64,000 nt of DNA from Paraburkholderia phenazinium (GTDB lineage Bacteria; Pseudomonadota; Gammaproteobacteria; Burkholderiales; Burkholderiaceae), in the NCBI RefSeq assembly GCF_900142845.1, contig NZ_FSRU01000001.1, forward strand, positions 1,054,001-1,118,000. The letters run 5' to 3'. This document shows positions 41,102-49,091 of the stretch, in pieces (the stretch's first letter is position 1; every line of letters starts with the position of its first letter). The notes beneath the pieces are model-generated. The model did not search any database and was not told the origin of the DNA. It worked only from the letters and a program-made list of their open reading frames with translations. The position numbers were made by a program, and so were the translations under genes.

Positions 41102-41380
41102 ATGGACAAAAACACACTCCACCAATCGCATCCCGACATCGTGCTTCGCCTGAAGCGTGCCGAGGGCCATTTGCGCAGCACGATCGCGATGATCGAGGCC
41201 GGTCGAAATTGCGTCGAAGTCGCGCAGCAGCTTCACGCCATCGAGAAGGCCATCACCAACGCGAAGAAGGCGCTTATCCACGACCACGTGGATCACTGCC
41301 TTGACGCGCAGTCGAGTTCGGACGTCGAGTCAGCCAAAGCAGCGCTCGCCGAATTCAAGGAAATCAGCAAGTACCTTTAG
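41102..41380 (+). CDS. CsoR/RcnR/InrS-family metal-sensing repressor
   Basis: A 92-residue all-helical repressor. DIVLRLKRAEGHLRSTIAMI is the helix-1 signature. Metal ligands are Cys37 (GRNCVEV), His62 and Cys66 (HDHVDHC); the +25 and +29 spacing is the Cys-His-Cys set of copper CsoR and of nickel InrS, not the Cys-His-His of RcnR. His7 and His10 at the N-terminus could add a nickel ligand. ATG 41102 follows AGGAT; an ATG three codons upstream is too close to the operator. It is 9 bases before the exporter gene. Metal identity (Ni, Co or Cu) is open, the exporter arguing for Ni/Co. Confidence 0.92.
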   Translation: MDKNTLHQSHPDIVLRLKRAEGHLRSTIAMIEAGRNCVEVAQQLHAIEKAITNAKKALIHDHVDHCLDAQSSSDVESAKAALAEFKEISKYL

Positions 41381-41389
41381 GACCGTCTC

Positions 41390-42454
41390 ATGAGTCTCCT
41401 TTCTTTCCAGCACCTGGACACCAGTTCAGCGGTGCTGCTGGTCGGTGCTGTCCTCGTTGTCGGCATCCTGCATACCATCGTCCCGGACCACTGGGTTCCC
41501 ATCACGCTGATTGCGCGCCAGCGCGGCTGGACCCGAGGGCAAACCGCACGCGCCGCGCTTCAGGCCGGGACCGGGCACGTCGTCACCACGCTGATCCTTG
41601 CGGCCATCGTATGGCTGGCGGGTGTAGCCGTCGCAGCGAAGTTCGGTCACTGGATCGATACGATTTCGAGCATCGCGCTAGTCGCGTTCGGGCTGTGGAT
41701 CGGCATTTCTTCGTGGCGCGAACTGCGCTCGGGCGATGGACATGGGCATAGCCACGGTCCGCACGGACATAGTCACGACTTCTCGCATCTGGCGGGAGGC
41801 AAGGGCGCTGCCGATTCGATTCACGGCTCCGAATTGCAGCGGATGTACGGGGAACATGGCGTGCTCGAGCTGTCCATCTACGAGTTCGGGCAAGCCCCGC
41901 GCTTCCGCTTGACTGCAACCCGGCCGCAGACGGTGGAGACATTGACGGTCGAAACCCGCCGGGAAGACGGTGGCCGCCAGACCTTTGCGTTCGAGCGACG
42001 CGGCGCGTATTGGGAATCGGTGGAGGAGATCCCCGAACCCCATGGCTTCGACGTCAATCTCACGGTCAGCCACGAAGGCCACGCCCATGCGTATCAAACC
42101 GCTTTTGCCGAGCATGAGCATCATCACCAACACGACGACCACGACCACCACGCACACGGGGCCGCTAGAAAAACCTCGTCGCGGACCGCCTTGCTGTTGA
42201 TTCTCGGCTCGTCGCCGATGGTCGAAGGCATCCCGGCCTTCTTCGCGGCCGGCAAGTACGGGCTGAGCCTTATCCTGATCATGGCAATCGTCTTTGCGGC
42301 GAGCACGATCCTGACCTACGTGCTGCTCTGCGTGTATTCGACAGCCAGTCTGCAGCGCGTGAAGTTCGGTGCGCTCGAACGTTACGGCGAGGTGCTCAGC
42401 GGCGCGTTCATTGCGCTGGTCGGATTGACGTTCTGGGTGTTTCCCGTTTTGTGA
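41390..42454 (+). CDS. His-rich nickel/cobalt exporter (RcnA/NiCoT-like) with inserted soluble domain
   Basis: A 354-residue inner-membrane protein. Helix 1 ends with LHTIVPDHWVPI, matching the HX4DH metal-binding motif of nickel/cobalt transporters. Three helices (residues 12-120) precede a first His cluster (HGHSHGPHGHSHD), then about 75 residues of predicted beta-rich soluble domain (LELSIYEFGQAPRFRLTATR and NLTVSHEGHAHAYQ), a second His cluster (EHEHHHQHDDHDHHAHG) and the last three helices with GSSPMVEGIPAFFAA. It probably expels Ni(II) or Co(II); the His-rich loops bind metal. Co-transcribed with the repressor (9-base gap). An uptake role is less likely given a CsoR/RcnR-class repressor. 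Confidence 0.9.
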   Translation: MSLLSFQHLDTSSAVLLVGAVLVVGILHTIVPDHWVPITLIARQRGWTRGQTARAALQAGTGHVVTTLILAAIVWLAGVAVAAKFGHWIDTISSIALVAFGLWIGISSWRELRSGDGHGHSHGPHGHSHDFSHLAGGKGAADSIHGSELQRMYGEHGVLELSIYEFGQAPRFRLTATRPQTVETLTVETRREDGGRQTFAFERRGAYWESVEEIPEPHGFDVNLTVSHEGHAHAYQTAFAEHEHHHQHDDHDHHAHGAARKTSSRTALLLILGSSPMVEGIPAFFAAGKYGLSLILIMAIVFAASTILTYVLLCVYSTASLQRVKFGALERYGEVLSGAFIALVGLTFWVFPVL

Positions 42455-42503
42455 TCCCGGCAACGGCCGGGATGCCAAAAGCGCGGCGCGTCACACGCCG
42501 CGC
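42454..42503 (+). terminator. Tandem hairpins after the exporter gene
   Basis: ATCCCGGC-AACG-GCCGGGAT (42454-42473) and GCGCGGCG-CGTCACA-CGCCGCGC (42481-42503) follow the stop codon directly. There is no real T-run, so they may act as a transcript-stabilising or weak terminator element. Confidence 0.45.
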
Positions 42504-42695
42504 CTCCGTTAAACCGCTACGCATCGATTCGAATGAGAGAGGGGGTGACCTGCTTATCGGCGCGCGGGGACCTTAACTTGAGTCCGATGTTTTGCTGGGC
42601 GTGTTTGGCGGTGGGCGATGCAATACACTACGTCGCATGCGGCAGACGCGCAGACCGCGGCCGATGCCATCGTACGAAACGCCAGGGGGAAATCC

Positions 42696-43337
42696 ATGAC
42701 GGATCCGGCTCACGACACGTCCGACTTTCGCCGGCAGCGCACTACCGGCATAGCCGGCATCGCGGCTGCTTCGCTGTTTGCAGCGGCGCTGTGGTTGGGC
42801 ATCGACTATTCGATGTCGCCGCTGCCGGGCATGGACAGCCTCGGCGCCCGCATGCTGCTGACGCTGAAATGCTGCTGCGTTGCTGTGCTGTTCTGCCTGG
42901 TGACGGGCGTCGAAGCCGTGGCGCATGAGCGCTTGACCTCGCCCGCATTCGATCCGCTGGTGGGCTTCGAGACACGCCGGTTGCGCGTCAATCAAAGGTA
43001 CCTGCAGAACACGGTCGAGCAGATCATCGTGTTTGCGGCGGCGCTGTTCGGCCTTGCCGCCTATTCCCCCGACGGCTCGGCCATGCGTGCGGTCGTAGCG
43101 ACGACCGTGCTCTGGATCGTCGCCCGGGCCGCGTTCTGGCTCGGCTATCAACGCAGCGCGGCAATGCGTGGACTCGGAGCGCCAGGCATGGCGGTCAGCA
43201 TGTTCGTGCTGCTGTATGTGACGAGCCGGTTCGGAGGCGAGATTGCGGGGACGGTGGGAGCGATTGTGCCGCTTGCCGTTTTCTTCGCGATCGAAGCGGT
43301 GTTGTTTTGGGGAACGCGCCCAGTGAAAAAGGATTGA
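42696..43337 (+). CDS. MAPEG family membrane protein
   Basis: A 213-residue integral membrane protein with about four helices. RVNQRYLQNTVEQIIVFAAA is the MAPEG core motif (RxNxxxxNxxE), and AAFWLGYQRSAAMRGLG the second conserved block. MAPEG proteins are membrane-associated glutathione transferases or peroxidases acting on lipophilic substrates. The N-terminal 30 residues are an extension with a basic patch; a CCC run in helix 2 is unusual. AGGGGG precedes ATG 42696. The gene appears monocistronic and is convergent with the SDR gene at 43365. Substrate unknown. Confidence 0.88.
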   Translation: MTDPAHDTSDFRRQRTTGIAGIAAASLFAAALWLGIDYSMSPLPGMDSLGARMLLTLKCCCVAVLFCLVTGVEAVAHERLTSPAFDPLVGFETRRLRVNQRYLQNTVEQIIVFAAALFGLAAYSPDGSAMRAVVATTVLWIVARAAFWLGYQRSAAMRGLGAPGMAVSMFVLLYVTSRFGGEIAGTVGAIVPLAVFFAIEAVLFWGTRPVKKD

Positions 43338-43364
43338 TTCGATAAGGCCGGCTTGCGTGGCCGC

Positions 43365-44069
43365 TCACCAGGGAACGACTCTTCCCAGGTAGTCCAGATA
43401 ATGCAATCCGCAGCGCCCTTCGTAAGCCTCGATCGTGCTCAGCAGGTTCGGGATGCTTTCCTCGATACTCAGACGCGCCCCAGGACCGCCCATGTCCGTT
43501 CTGACCCAGCCAGGCGCCATCAGGAGCAAGGTTTTCGGGTCGTCTTGATGGCGCGCCGCAAAGCTGCGCATGAGCATGTTGAGCGCCGCCTTGCTGGCCC
43601 GGTAGACCTCGTAGTTGCCGTTCGTGTTGTTGGTGAGGCTGCCCTGTCCGGACGACATGACGCCGATGGTTCCGGTCGGCCGCACGAGGTGCTGAAACGC
43701 CTCGACTATCCTCATCGGACTCAACGCGTTCGTCACCATGACGCGCACGAATTCCTCGGTCGAGACATCGGCGATCGTTTCCCCATCGTCGTTCTTGACG
43801 CCGGCATTCACGAACAGCACATCCAGTTGCCGATCTTTAAGACGACTGAGCAATGCGGCGATCTGGCCGGCGAGCGTGATGTCGACGGCTTCGACTTCCA
43901 GCGCACCCTCGGCGCTTGCCGAGAGTTGGCGCAGCTTTTCTGTTGAGCTTTCTCGCCCGGTGGCAATCACGCGCCAGCCGCGCTTGAGGTATTCCTCGAT
44001 CATGGCGAATCCGAGGCCACGCGATGCGCCGATGAGAAGGACGGTTTTCTGCGGAGAATGGTCTTGCAT
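43365..44069 (-). CDS. Short-chain dehydrogenase/reductase (C-factor-like SDR)
   Basis: A 234-residue SDR. VLLIGASRGLGFAMIEEYLK is the GxxxGxG cofactor loop, DVLFVNAGVKNDDGETIAD the NAG block, GVMSSGQGS the catalytic Ser, and YEVYRASKAALNMLMRSF the YxxxK pair; LLLMAPGWVRTDMGGPGARL matches short SDRs like CsgA/C-factor. GGGAG lies 7 bases before ATG 44069. The divergent LysR gene at 44243 is a likely regulator; the 173-base gap should hold both promoters. Substrate unknown. Confidence 0.92.
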   Translation of the reverse strand: MQDHSPQKTVLLIGASRGLGFAMIEEYLKRGWRVIATGRESSTEKLRQLSASAEGALEVEAVDITLAGQIAALLSRLKDRQLDVLFVNAGVKNDDGETIADVSTEEFVRVMVTNALSPMRIVEAFQHLVRPTGTIGVMSSGQGSLTNNTNGNYEVYRASKAALNMLMRSFAARHQDDPKTLLLMAPGWVRTDMGGPGARLSIEESIPNLLSTIEAYEGRCGLHYLDYLGRVVPW

Positions 44070-44242
44070 GGATAACTCCCTGTGAGCGAGACCCGCCGGA
44101 GCGCGACGTTGAGGCGCCACGCGCGGGTTGATGAGTCGGTACAGGGAATATATCGACGTGAGCGGCATGGCGGAAGACGCAGCAGTTGCACTTATAACCT
44201 GCATCGAACGCCATGTCTGGACGGGCCATGCTAGGATCGGAC

Positions 44243-45172
44243 ATGCCAGAAGCCGATCTGAATCTACTCGTTGCGCTCGACGCATTGCTTGCAGACGGCA
44301 GCGTGGCCGGCGCTGCGCGTCGACTGGGATTGAGCGCCTCGGCGATGAGCCGAACCTTGACCCGGCTTCGCGAGGCGACCGGCGACCCGCTATTGGTTCG
44401 GGCGGGGCGCCGTATGGTATTGACGCCTCATGCGGAGGCGCTGCGTCAACGCACGCAGAGTGCGGTTCATGAGGCACGTGCCGTACTGCGTCCGTCAACG
44501 ACGGAAGCGGATTTTTCAACGCTGCAGCGCATCTTTACGATTCGCGCCAACGACGGTTTCGTGGAGGCCCTCGGCGCTGCACTGATCGCCGCGGTAACCG
44601 CAACTGCACCGCAGGTGTGTTTGCGCTTCGCACCCAAGCTTGAGAAGACGGCGGCGCACTTGCGGGACGGCTCTGCTGACCTTGAAATCGGCGTGCTGGG
44701 CGAAATGGGCCCGGAAGTCCGCGTGCAGGCCTTGTTCCGGGATCGCTTTGTGGGTGTGGTCAGACAGGGTCATCCGCTTGCCATGGAGCGTGAGGTGACA
44801 GCCGAGCGCTACACCGCCTTCGGCCATGTCGTCGCGTCGCGACGCGGCCGCACAAGCGGACCGGTTGATGAAGCGCTGGCCGCGTTAGGGCTGCAACGAA
44901 CGGTCGTCGCCGTGGTTCCGAGTTTCCCCGCCGCGCTCGCGGTGGCACGCGCCTCCGACCTGATCGCCCTCGTGCCTGCGTCCCTTCTGGGCAAACAGGC
45001 TGAATCGCAGGCATGGTCCGCATCCGCTACCGCTCATGCCTTCGAGCTTCCCGTGAAGACCGGGGAGATTACGGTATCGCAGATGTGGCATCCCCGTTTA
45101 GAGGTCGATCCGGTTCACCGCTGGCTCCGGCAACTGACGCTCACGGTGTGTCGGGAACGGCTGCCCTTGTGA
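44243..45172 (+). CDS. LysR-family regulator of the divergent SDR gene
   Basis: A 309-residue regulator. DLNLLVALDALLADGSVAGA and RRLGLSASAMSRTLTRLREA form the NodD-like LysR helix-turn-helix; the effector-binding domain contains FTIRANDGFVEALGAALIAA and LRDGSADLEIGVLGEMGPEV, typical of the NodD/LinR-like subgroup. ATG 44243 (MPEADLN) follows AGGA at 7 bases; ATGs at 44213 and 44228 are possible. It is back to back with the SDR gene, the standard LysR arrangement. Confidence 0.92.
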   Translation: MPEADLNLLVALDALLADGSVAGAARRLGLSASAMSRTLTRLREATGDPLLVRAGRRMVLTPHAEALRQRTQSAVHEARAVLRPSTTEADFSTLQRIFTIRANDGFVEALGAALIAAVTATAPQVCLRFAPKLEKTAAHLRDGSADLEIGVLGEMGPEVRVQALFRDRFVGVVRQGHPLAMEREVTAERYTAFGHVVASRRGRTSGPVDEALAALGLQRTVVAVVPSFPAALAVARASDLIALVPASLLGKQAESQAWSASATAHAFELPVKTGEITVSQMWHPRLEVDPVHRWLRQLTLTVCRERLPL

Positions 45173-45391
45173 AGCGGTAGCGTTCGCTGCACGGCCGTTG
45201 TCACGGGTGGGCGCGCCGGCGCCTGCGACACGGCTCCAAACCACGAATGCCACTTTCACCCCGTATGGCTGACGGACTGCATATCCGTTCGAGCCGCGCA
45301 CCGATGCCGAAGACAGGTCCTTGGCGAAGAGCAGGGTGGAACTCGTACGCAGCAATGCAACCACTACGGCTGTCGAAAAGTACTGCTTCAT
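45098..45391 (-). pseudogene. Signal-peptide reading frame overlapping the LysR 3' end, possible remnant
   Basis: ATG 45391 follows GGAG at 8 bases and opens a hydrophobic export-like N-terminus (QYFSTAVVVALLRTSSTLLF, then AKDLSS). The next 70 residues (GYAVRQPYGVKVAFVVWSRV and an Arg/Gly/Ala-rich tail) match no family, and the last 25 codons run antisense through the LysR gene. This could be the damaged 5' part of a small secreted-protein gene, or a genuine short envelope protein. Coding character is weak after residue 45. Confidence 0.35.
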
Positions 45392-45628
45392 GATGTCCGC
45401 TCCAGAGCGATGACGAAGTCACCGTTGCATTTGACTGTAGCGGGCGCAACGGCCCCTTTCGTTACGTACCGGTTACGTCGGTTTACGTGCCGCCTCGCGT
45501 CTGGACGGCGCTGCTTCTGCACAAGACGCATTCCGCGGCCTTACCTGTTCACGCTTCGTAAACCGCCGCAACCTCTGTAAGGATTGCTTGGGCTATAAGT
45601 TTGTTTTCCGTCCGCGACGCTTCATGCC
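45173..45628. other. Intergenic region before the histidine kinase gene
   Basis: A gap of about 450 bases, partly occupied by the possible remnant at 45098-45391. Between 45459 and 45490 the related strings GTTACGTACCG, GTTACGTCG and GTTTACGTGCCG follow one another, and GGTTTACG (45479-45486) is mirrored by CGTAAACC (45557-45564). These may be regulator sites for the kinase gene; no clear promoter can be chosen. Confidence 0.35.
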
Positions 45629-47047
45629 ATGACCACGAATTCAATCCGCCCACCCCACGATTTATTCGAACCGTGCGGGGTCACGGAGCCTTATGTGTCC
45701 CGGATGGCAAACCGCCTGCACCGAACGCTCGACTCGCTGTTTGGGCGGCTGGCGTTGCTGGTCATCGTCGTGTTGCTGCTCTCGCATTTCGCCGGATACG
45801 CGCTGTTTCGCCTCGAAGGCGATCAGATGCAAGCCCGCTATGCCGTGGAAGAGGCCGTGTTCCTCGTGGACGCCGTGCGCCAGCACATCGCCAGCACGCC
45901 TAACCTGCCGCTGCCCTCGCGGGTGCGGGTCGTCGAACTGTTGAGCGCGACCGTTCCGCCGTTGCCGACGCATACGGACACGCCGTTCAGCCGCTTTCTC
46001 GACGCGGTGCGCGAGCGGATGCCGCCGGGCACCGAGGTGCGCGTCGGCAAGCTGGGCAAGGCGCCACCTACGCTGTGGGTGCATCAATCGGGGGATCGCG
46101 ACTGGATCGTGGTGCCGCTCCAGCCATTGGGGGGGCCTCGTCCGCTCGAGAATACGGTGCTATGGCTTACTCTCATCTTCGTTTCCGCCGTCATGGCAGG
46201 CCTCTTTGCGGCGTGGCAATTGCAGCAGCCGTTGCGCTCGCTCGCCAGCGCGGTGACCCGCTTTGGCCGCGGCCAGCCGGTGCCGCCGGTGACGGAACGG
46301 GGTCCGCGCGAATTGCGTCAACTGACCCATGGCTTCAACCAGATGGTCCAGGAAGTGGCGCGCACGGAGAACGATCGTGCGGTGATGCTCGCGGGGGTCG
46401 CGCATGATCTGAAGACGCCGCTCGCGCGGCTGCGCCTGCGCGCCGAGATGATGGACGAGGTCAAGGTGCGCGACGGCGTGGTGCGCGACGTCGATTCGAT
46501 GACGCATATCGTCGAGCAGTTTCTGGTGTTCGCTCACGACGGCGCCGATCGCAGCGAAGCCGTCGAGGTGGATGCGCAGTGCGAGCGTGTGGTGCGCAGC
46601 TACCGGGCCGTGGGAGAGGGCGCGGCCCGCGTGCTGACCGATCTGAAGGCGGGCCCGGGCTTCCTGCTGCCGGCCGCTACGCTCGACCGCATTCTGTCCA
46701 ACCTGCTCGACAACGCGCATGCCTATGGTGCGCCGCCTGTCATGGTGGCGACCACTCGCACGTCGATGGGCTACACCTTGTCGGTGCAGGACAACGGCGG
46801 CGGGATTGCGGCACAGGATCTGATCAACGCGAGCCGACCCTTCGTGCGGCTCGACCCGGCGCGCGGCGGCAGCGGTCATAGCGGGCTGGGGTTGACGATC
46901 GTCGAACGGCTGGTGCGGCGCGCCGGCGGGGAATGGGAACTCGGCAATCACGATGGCCGCGGCCTGCGGATATTGATGAGCTTCCCGCTTGCGTCTATTC
47001 CTGCGCCCATCCTGCTGGCGCCGCTCGTGCCTGAGGCGTTGGGGTAG
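45629..47047 (+). CDS. EnvZ-like sensor histidine kinase, orphan
   Basis: A kinase of up to 472 residues. Two membrane helices (about residues 39-58 and 180-202) bracket a periplasmic domain of about 120 residues; a HAMP region follows (LQQPLRSLASAVTRFGRG). The dimerisation/phosphotransfer motif is LAGVAHDLKTPLARLRLRAE (His about 263), the ATP-binding domain has ILSNLLDNAHAYGAPPVMV (N box), SVQDNGGGI (G1) and GGSGHSGLGLTIV (G2). The start may be ATG 45629, GTG 45695 (GGAG at 6 bases) or ATG 45704. No response-regulator gene adjoins; the gene downstream is a convergent porin, a typical EnvZ-type target class. Confidence 0.92.
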   Translation: MTTNSIRPPHDLFEPCGVTEPYVSRMANRLHRTLDSLFGRLALLVIVVLLLSHFAGYALFRLEGDQMQARYAVEEAVFLVDAVRQHIASTPNLPLPSRVRVVELLSATVPPLPTHTDTPFSRFLDAVRERMPPGTEVRVGKLGKAPPTLWVHQSGDRDWIVVPLQPLGGPRPLENTVLWLTLIFVSAVMAGLFAAWQLQQPLRSLASAVTRFGRGQPVPPVTERGPRELRQLTHGFNQMVQEVARTENDRAVMLAGVAHDLKTPLARLRLRAEMMDEVKVRDGVVRDVDSMTHIVEQFLVFAHDGADRSEAVEVDAQCERVVRSYRAVGEGAARVLTDLKAGPGFLLPAATLDRILSNLLDNAHAYGAPPVMVATTRTSMGYTLSVQDNGGGIAAQDLINASRPFVRLDPARGGSGHSGLGLTIVERLVRRAGGEWELGNHDGRGLRILMSFPLASIPAPILLAPLVPEALG

Positions 47048-47074
47048 CTCAGGTACCTGCTCAGGTACCCGGTA

Positions 47075-47108
47075 AGCCGGTCACCTGGCATGATGCAGGT
47101 GACCGGCT
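47075..47108. terminator. Bidirectional hairpin between kinase and porin genes
   Basis: A perfect 13-bp stem AGCCGGTCACCTG/CAGGTGACCGGCT with an 8-base loop lies between the two convergent stop codons. No T-run follows on either strand, so termination strength is uncertain, but position and symmetry suit a shared terminator. Confidence 0.55.
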
Positions 47109-47144
47109 CTTCGAGGCTGTCAGCGTGGTTACCCGCGCGTGCCG

Positions 47145-48299
47145 TTAGAACTTGTGACGGATGCCAATGCTGACCATGTCTTGCGAACTGGTGCCTGCCA
47201 CGCCATACGAACCGATGGACGCCTCGGCGCTGCTGACGGTGCCGTCGCTGTTCAACTGATCGCCACTGGCGTGTTGCCATGCGCCGACCAGGTACACGTC
47301 CGTGCGCTTCGAGAGGCTGTAATCCGCGCCGAGCGAAATCTGGTTATACGACGCGCCTGTGTCGCCGCTCGCTCTCGTGTAGCTGTAGCCGAGACCCAGC
47401 AACAGTGCCGGGGTTGCCTGGTAGTTCAGGAAAGCCTGCCCGGTGTTGTACTTCTCCGTATCCACGAACGCCGATTGGGCGTCGGCCTTATACATCGAGT
47501 TGCTGTAGCTCAGACCGAACGTGTATGGGCCTGCAACGTACTGGGCTGCGACGCGCGCAATGTTGATCGACTTGGCCGTGTCGTAGCCGGAGTTGACCGG
47601 TCCGTCGAAGGTGCCGTCCGATGTCGACGACCAGCCCGTCCGCACGGTGGTGGAGTTCGCGTTGTCCGCCACGAAGTAACCGGCGGAGAGCGCGAGCGGG
47701 CCGTTGTTATACGCCGCGGCTAACGACCACGTCTGGCCGGAGCCGGTCGAACCCGCTGTCCCGCCCAGTGCATAAAGCCCTTCGACCTGCAGGCCGCCGA
47801 ACACCGGCGACACATACTTCAGCGCATTGTTGGTACGCGAGCTGTTGTCGTAGTTGTCGACGTCGCCCGCGGTCGCAAACGTGCTGCCGAAGTAGTTATC
47901 TTCGGTCATGCCCTGAACGAGGTCCACGAGCGGATCGTACTGACGGCCGGCGGTAAACGTGCCGTAACGGTCGCTCTGCAGGCCGACGTAGGCTTGGCGG
48001 CCAAACTCCGAGGTGGTGCCGTTATAGCTGCCCATCTTGCCGTTGTTCACATTGAAGCCGTCTTCCAACTGGAAAATGGCCTTCAGTCCATCGCCCAGAT
48101 CTTCCGAGCCCTTCAGCCCCCAGCGGCTGCCCGACAGGTTGCCGGAATAGAGTCCAACCTGATTGCTGCCGGTCGACGTGGCGTTATGGGTGTACTGGAT
48201 CGATTCATCGATGAGCCCGTACAGGGTAATGCTGTTTTGAGCGTAGGCGACTTTGACGGCCGCAACCAGCAGCGCCAGAGTCACAACGGACTTTTTCAT
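47145..48299 (-). CDS. General porin (Gram-negative trimeric porin family, OmpC/Porin_4 type)
   Basis: A 384-residue outer-membrane porin. The signal peptide is cleaved after KVAYA (residue about 20). The mature protein begins QNSITLYGLIDESIQYTHNA, the standard start of Burkholderiales porins; SGSRWGLKGSEDLGDGLKAI and FGRQAYVGLQSDRYGTFTAG are further hallmarks, and SIGIRHKF with terminal Phe is the BAM-recognised last strand. It should form a 16-stranded trimeric channel. GGAG precedes ATG 48299. The orphan EnvZ-like kinase lies convergently next to it. No operon partner. Confidence 0.95.
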   Translation of the reverse strand: MKKSVVTLALLVAAVKVAYAQNSITLYGLIDESIQYTHNATSTGSNQVGLYSGNLSGSRWGLKGSEDLGDGLKAIFQLEDGFNVNNGKMGSYNGTTSEFGRQAYVGLQSDRYGTFTAGRQYDPLVDLVQGMTEDNYFGSTFATAGDVDNYDNSSRTNNALKYVSPVFGGLQVEGLYALGGTAGSTGSGQTWSLAAAYNNGPLALSAGYFVADNANSTTVRTGWSSTSDGTFDGPVNSGYDTAKSINIARVAAQYVAGPYTFGLSYSNSMYKADAQSAFVDTEKYNTGQAFLNYQATPALLLGLGYSYTRASGDTGASYNQISLGADYSLSKRTDVYLVGAWQHASGDQLNSDGTVSSAEASIGSYGVAGTSSQDMVSIGIRHKF

Positions 48300-48652
48300 T
48301 TGCGATTCTCCGAGGATAAGCTTGAATAGCGCAACGCGCGCTGCAATCGGATCGACTGCAACATCCGGATCCTTTCGGGCGAGCATGCGACATTGCCTTT
48401 GATATCCGGCTGACTGGCCAACGTTCGCCGGATGTCGTCATTAGCTCACACCGCTTTGCGCGAACCGTTGGCCTCGCACCACAACGGACTTACACCTCCT
48501 TTCGTGCTCCGAAGTTAGTAATTAAGGGCGGATCGCGTCGTGTCCTTGCCATGCTAATAACGCGTAAACAGCCTGAAACATCTTTCGTGGCGATCTGAAC
48601 TATGCTGGGTTCTCAAGGCAGCATCTGGCTTTCCGTATCGAGAGGTATCCCT
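48300..48652. other. Divergent promoter region of porin and hypothetical gene
   Basis: About 350 bases containing both promoters. The hexamer ATCCGG occurs several times (48364-48369, 48402-48407) but without regular spacing. The A/T-rich stretch around 48510-48530 (TTAGTAATTAAGG) is a plausible promoter for the porin. No open frame or terminator is visible. Confidence 0.35.
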
Positions 48653-49027
48653 ATGTATCAACGCATGTCAGTCGAACCGCTGCAAGAATCCGGAACCGCC
48701 GCGCTCCGTTTTGTCATTGGTAACAGTGCCGCACTGCTCGATGCCAATGAAATCGATAAGCTCATTCTTCAATTGGGCCAGATCCGCGCCCACATGCTGC
48801 CGGCGCCGCCGCCGCAACCGGAGGCGTCGACGAGTTACCCACTGGAAATCGACCCGTGCTGGCATGTCGACAGAACTCCGATCTTCGAGGGCGTCGTTCT
48901 TCTTCTCCGGCACGCCGGTTATGGCTGGCTCGCGTTTTCGCTGCCCCCGCCGAGTCTTTCCAGACTGGACATGGCGTTGACGGCGCAGCCGTCCATGCAG
49001 TTCGCGATGAGTTCCCTGGTCAATTGA
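48653..49027 (+). CDS. Conserved hypothetical protein (124 aa)
   Basis: A soluble 124-residue protein with no signal peptide. ATG 48653 follows GAGAGG at 7 bases. FVIGNSAALLDANEIDKLIL then QLGQIRAHMLPAPPPQPEAS looks like a helical segment plus Pro-rich linker, and HAGYGWLAFSLPPPSLSRLD a beta/loop region. I do not recognise a family. It is convergent with the LptD gene (64-base gap). The protein looks complete. Confidence 0.6.
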   Translation: MYQRMSVEPLQESGTAALRFVIGNSAALLDANEIDKLILQLGQIRAHMLPAPPPQPEASTSYPLEIDPCWHVDRTPIFEGVVLLLRHAGYGWLAFSLPPPSLSRLDMALTAQPSMQFAMSSLVN

Positions 49028-49091
49028 ACTGTCTTTCAGCGTGACGCGTGCAACGAGGTAAGCAACGGGGATGCGCTGCTGCGGCCCCGTC

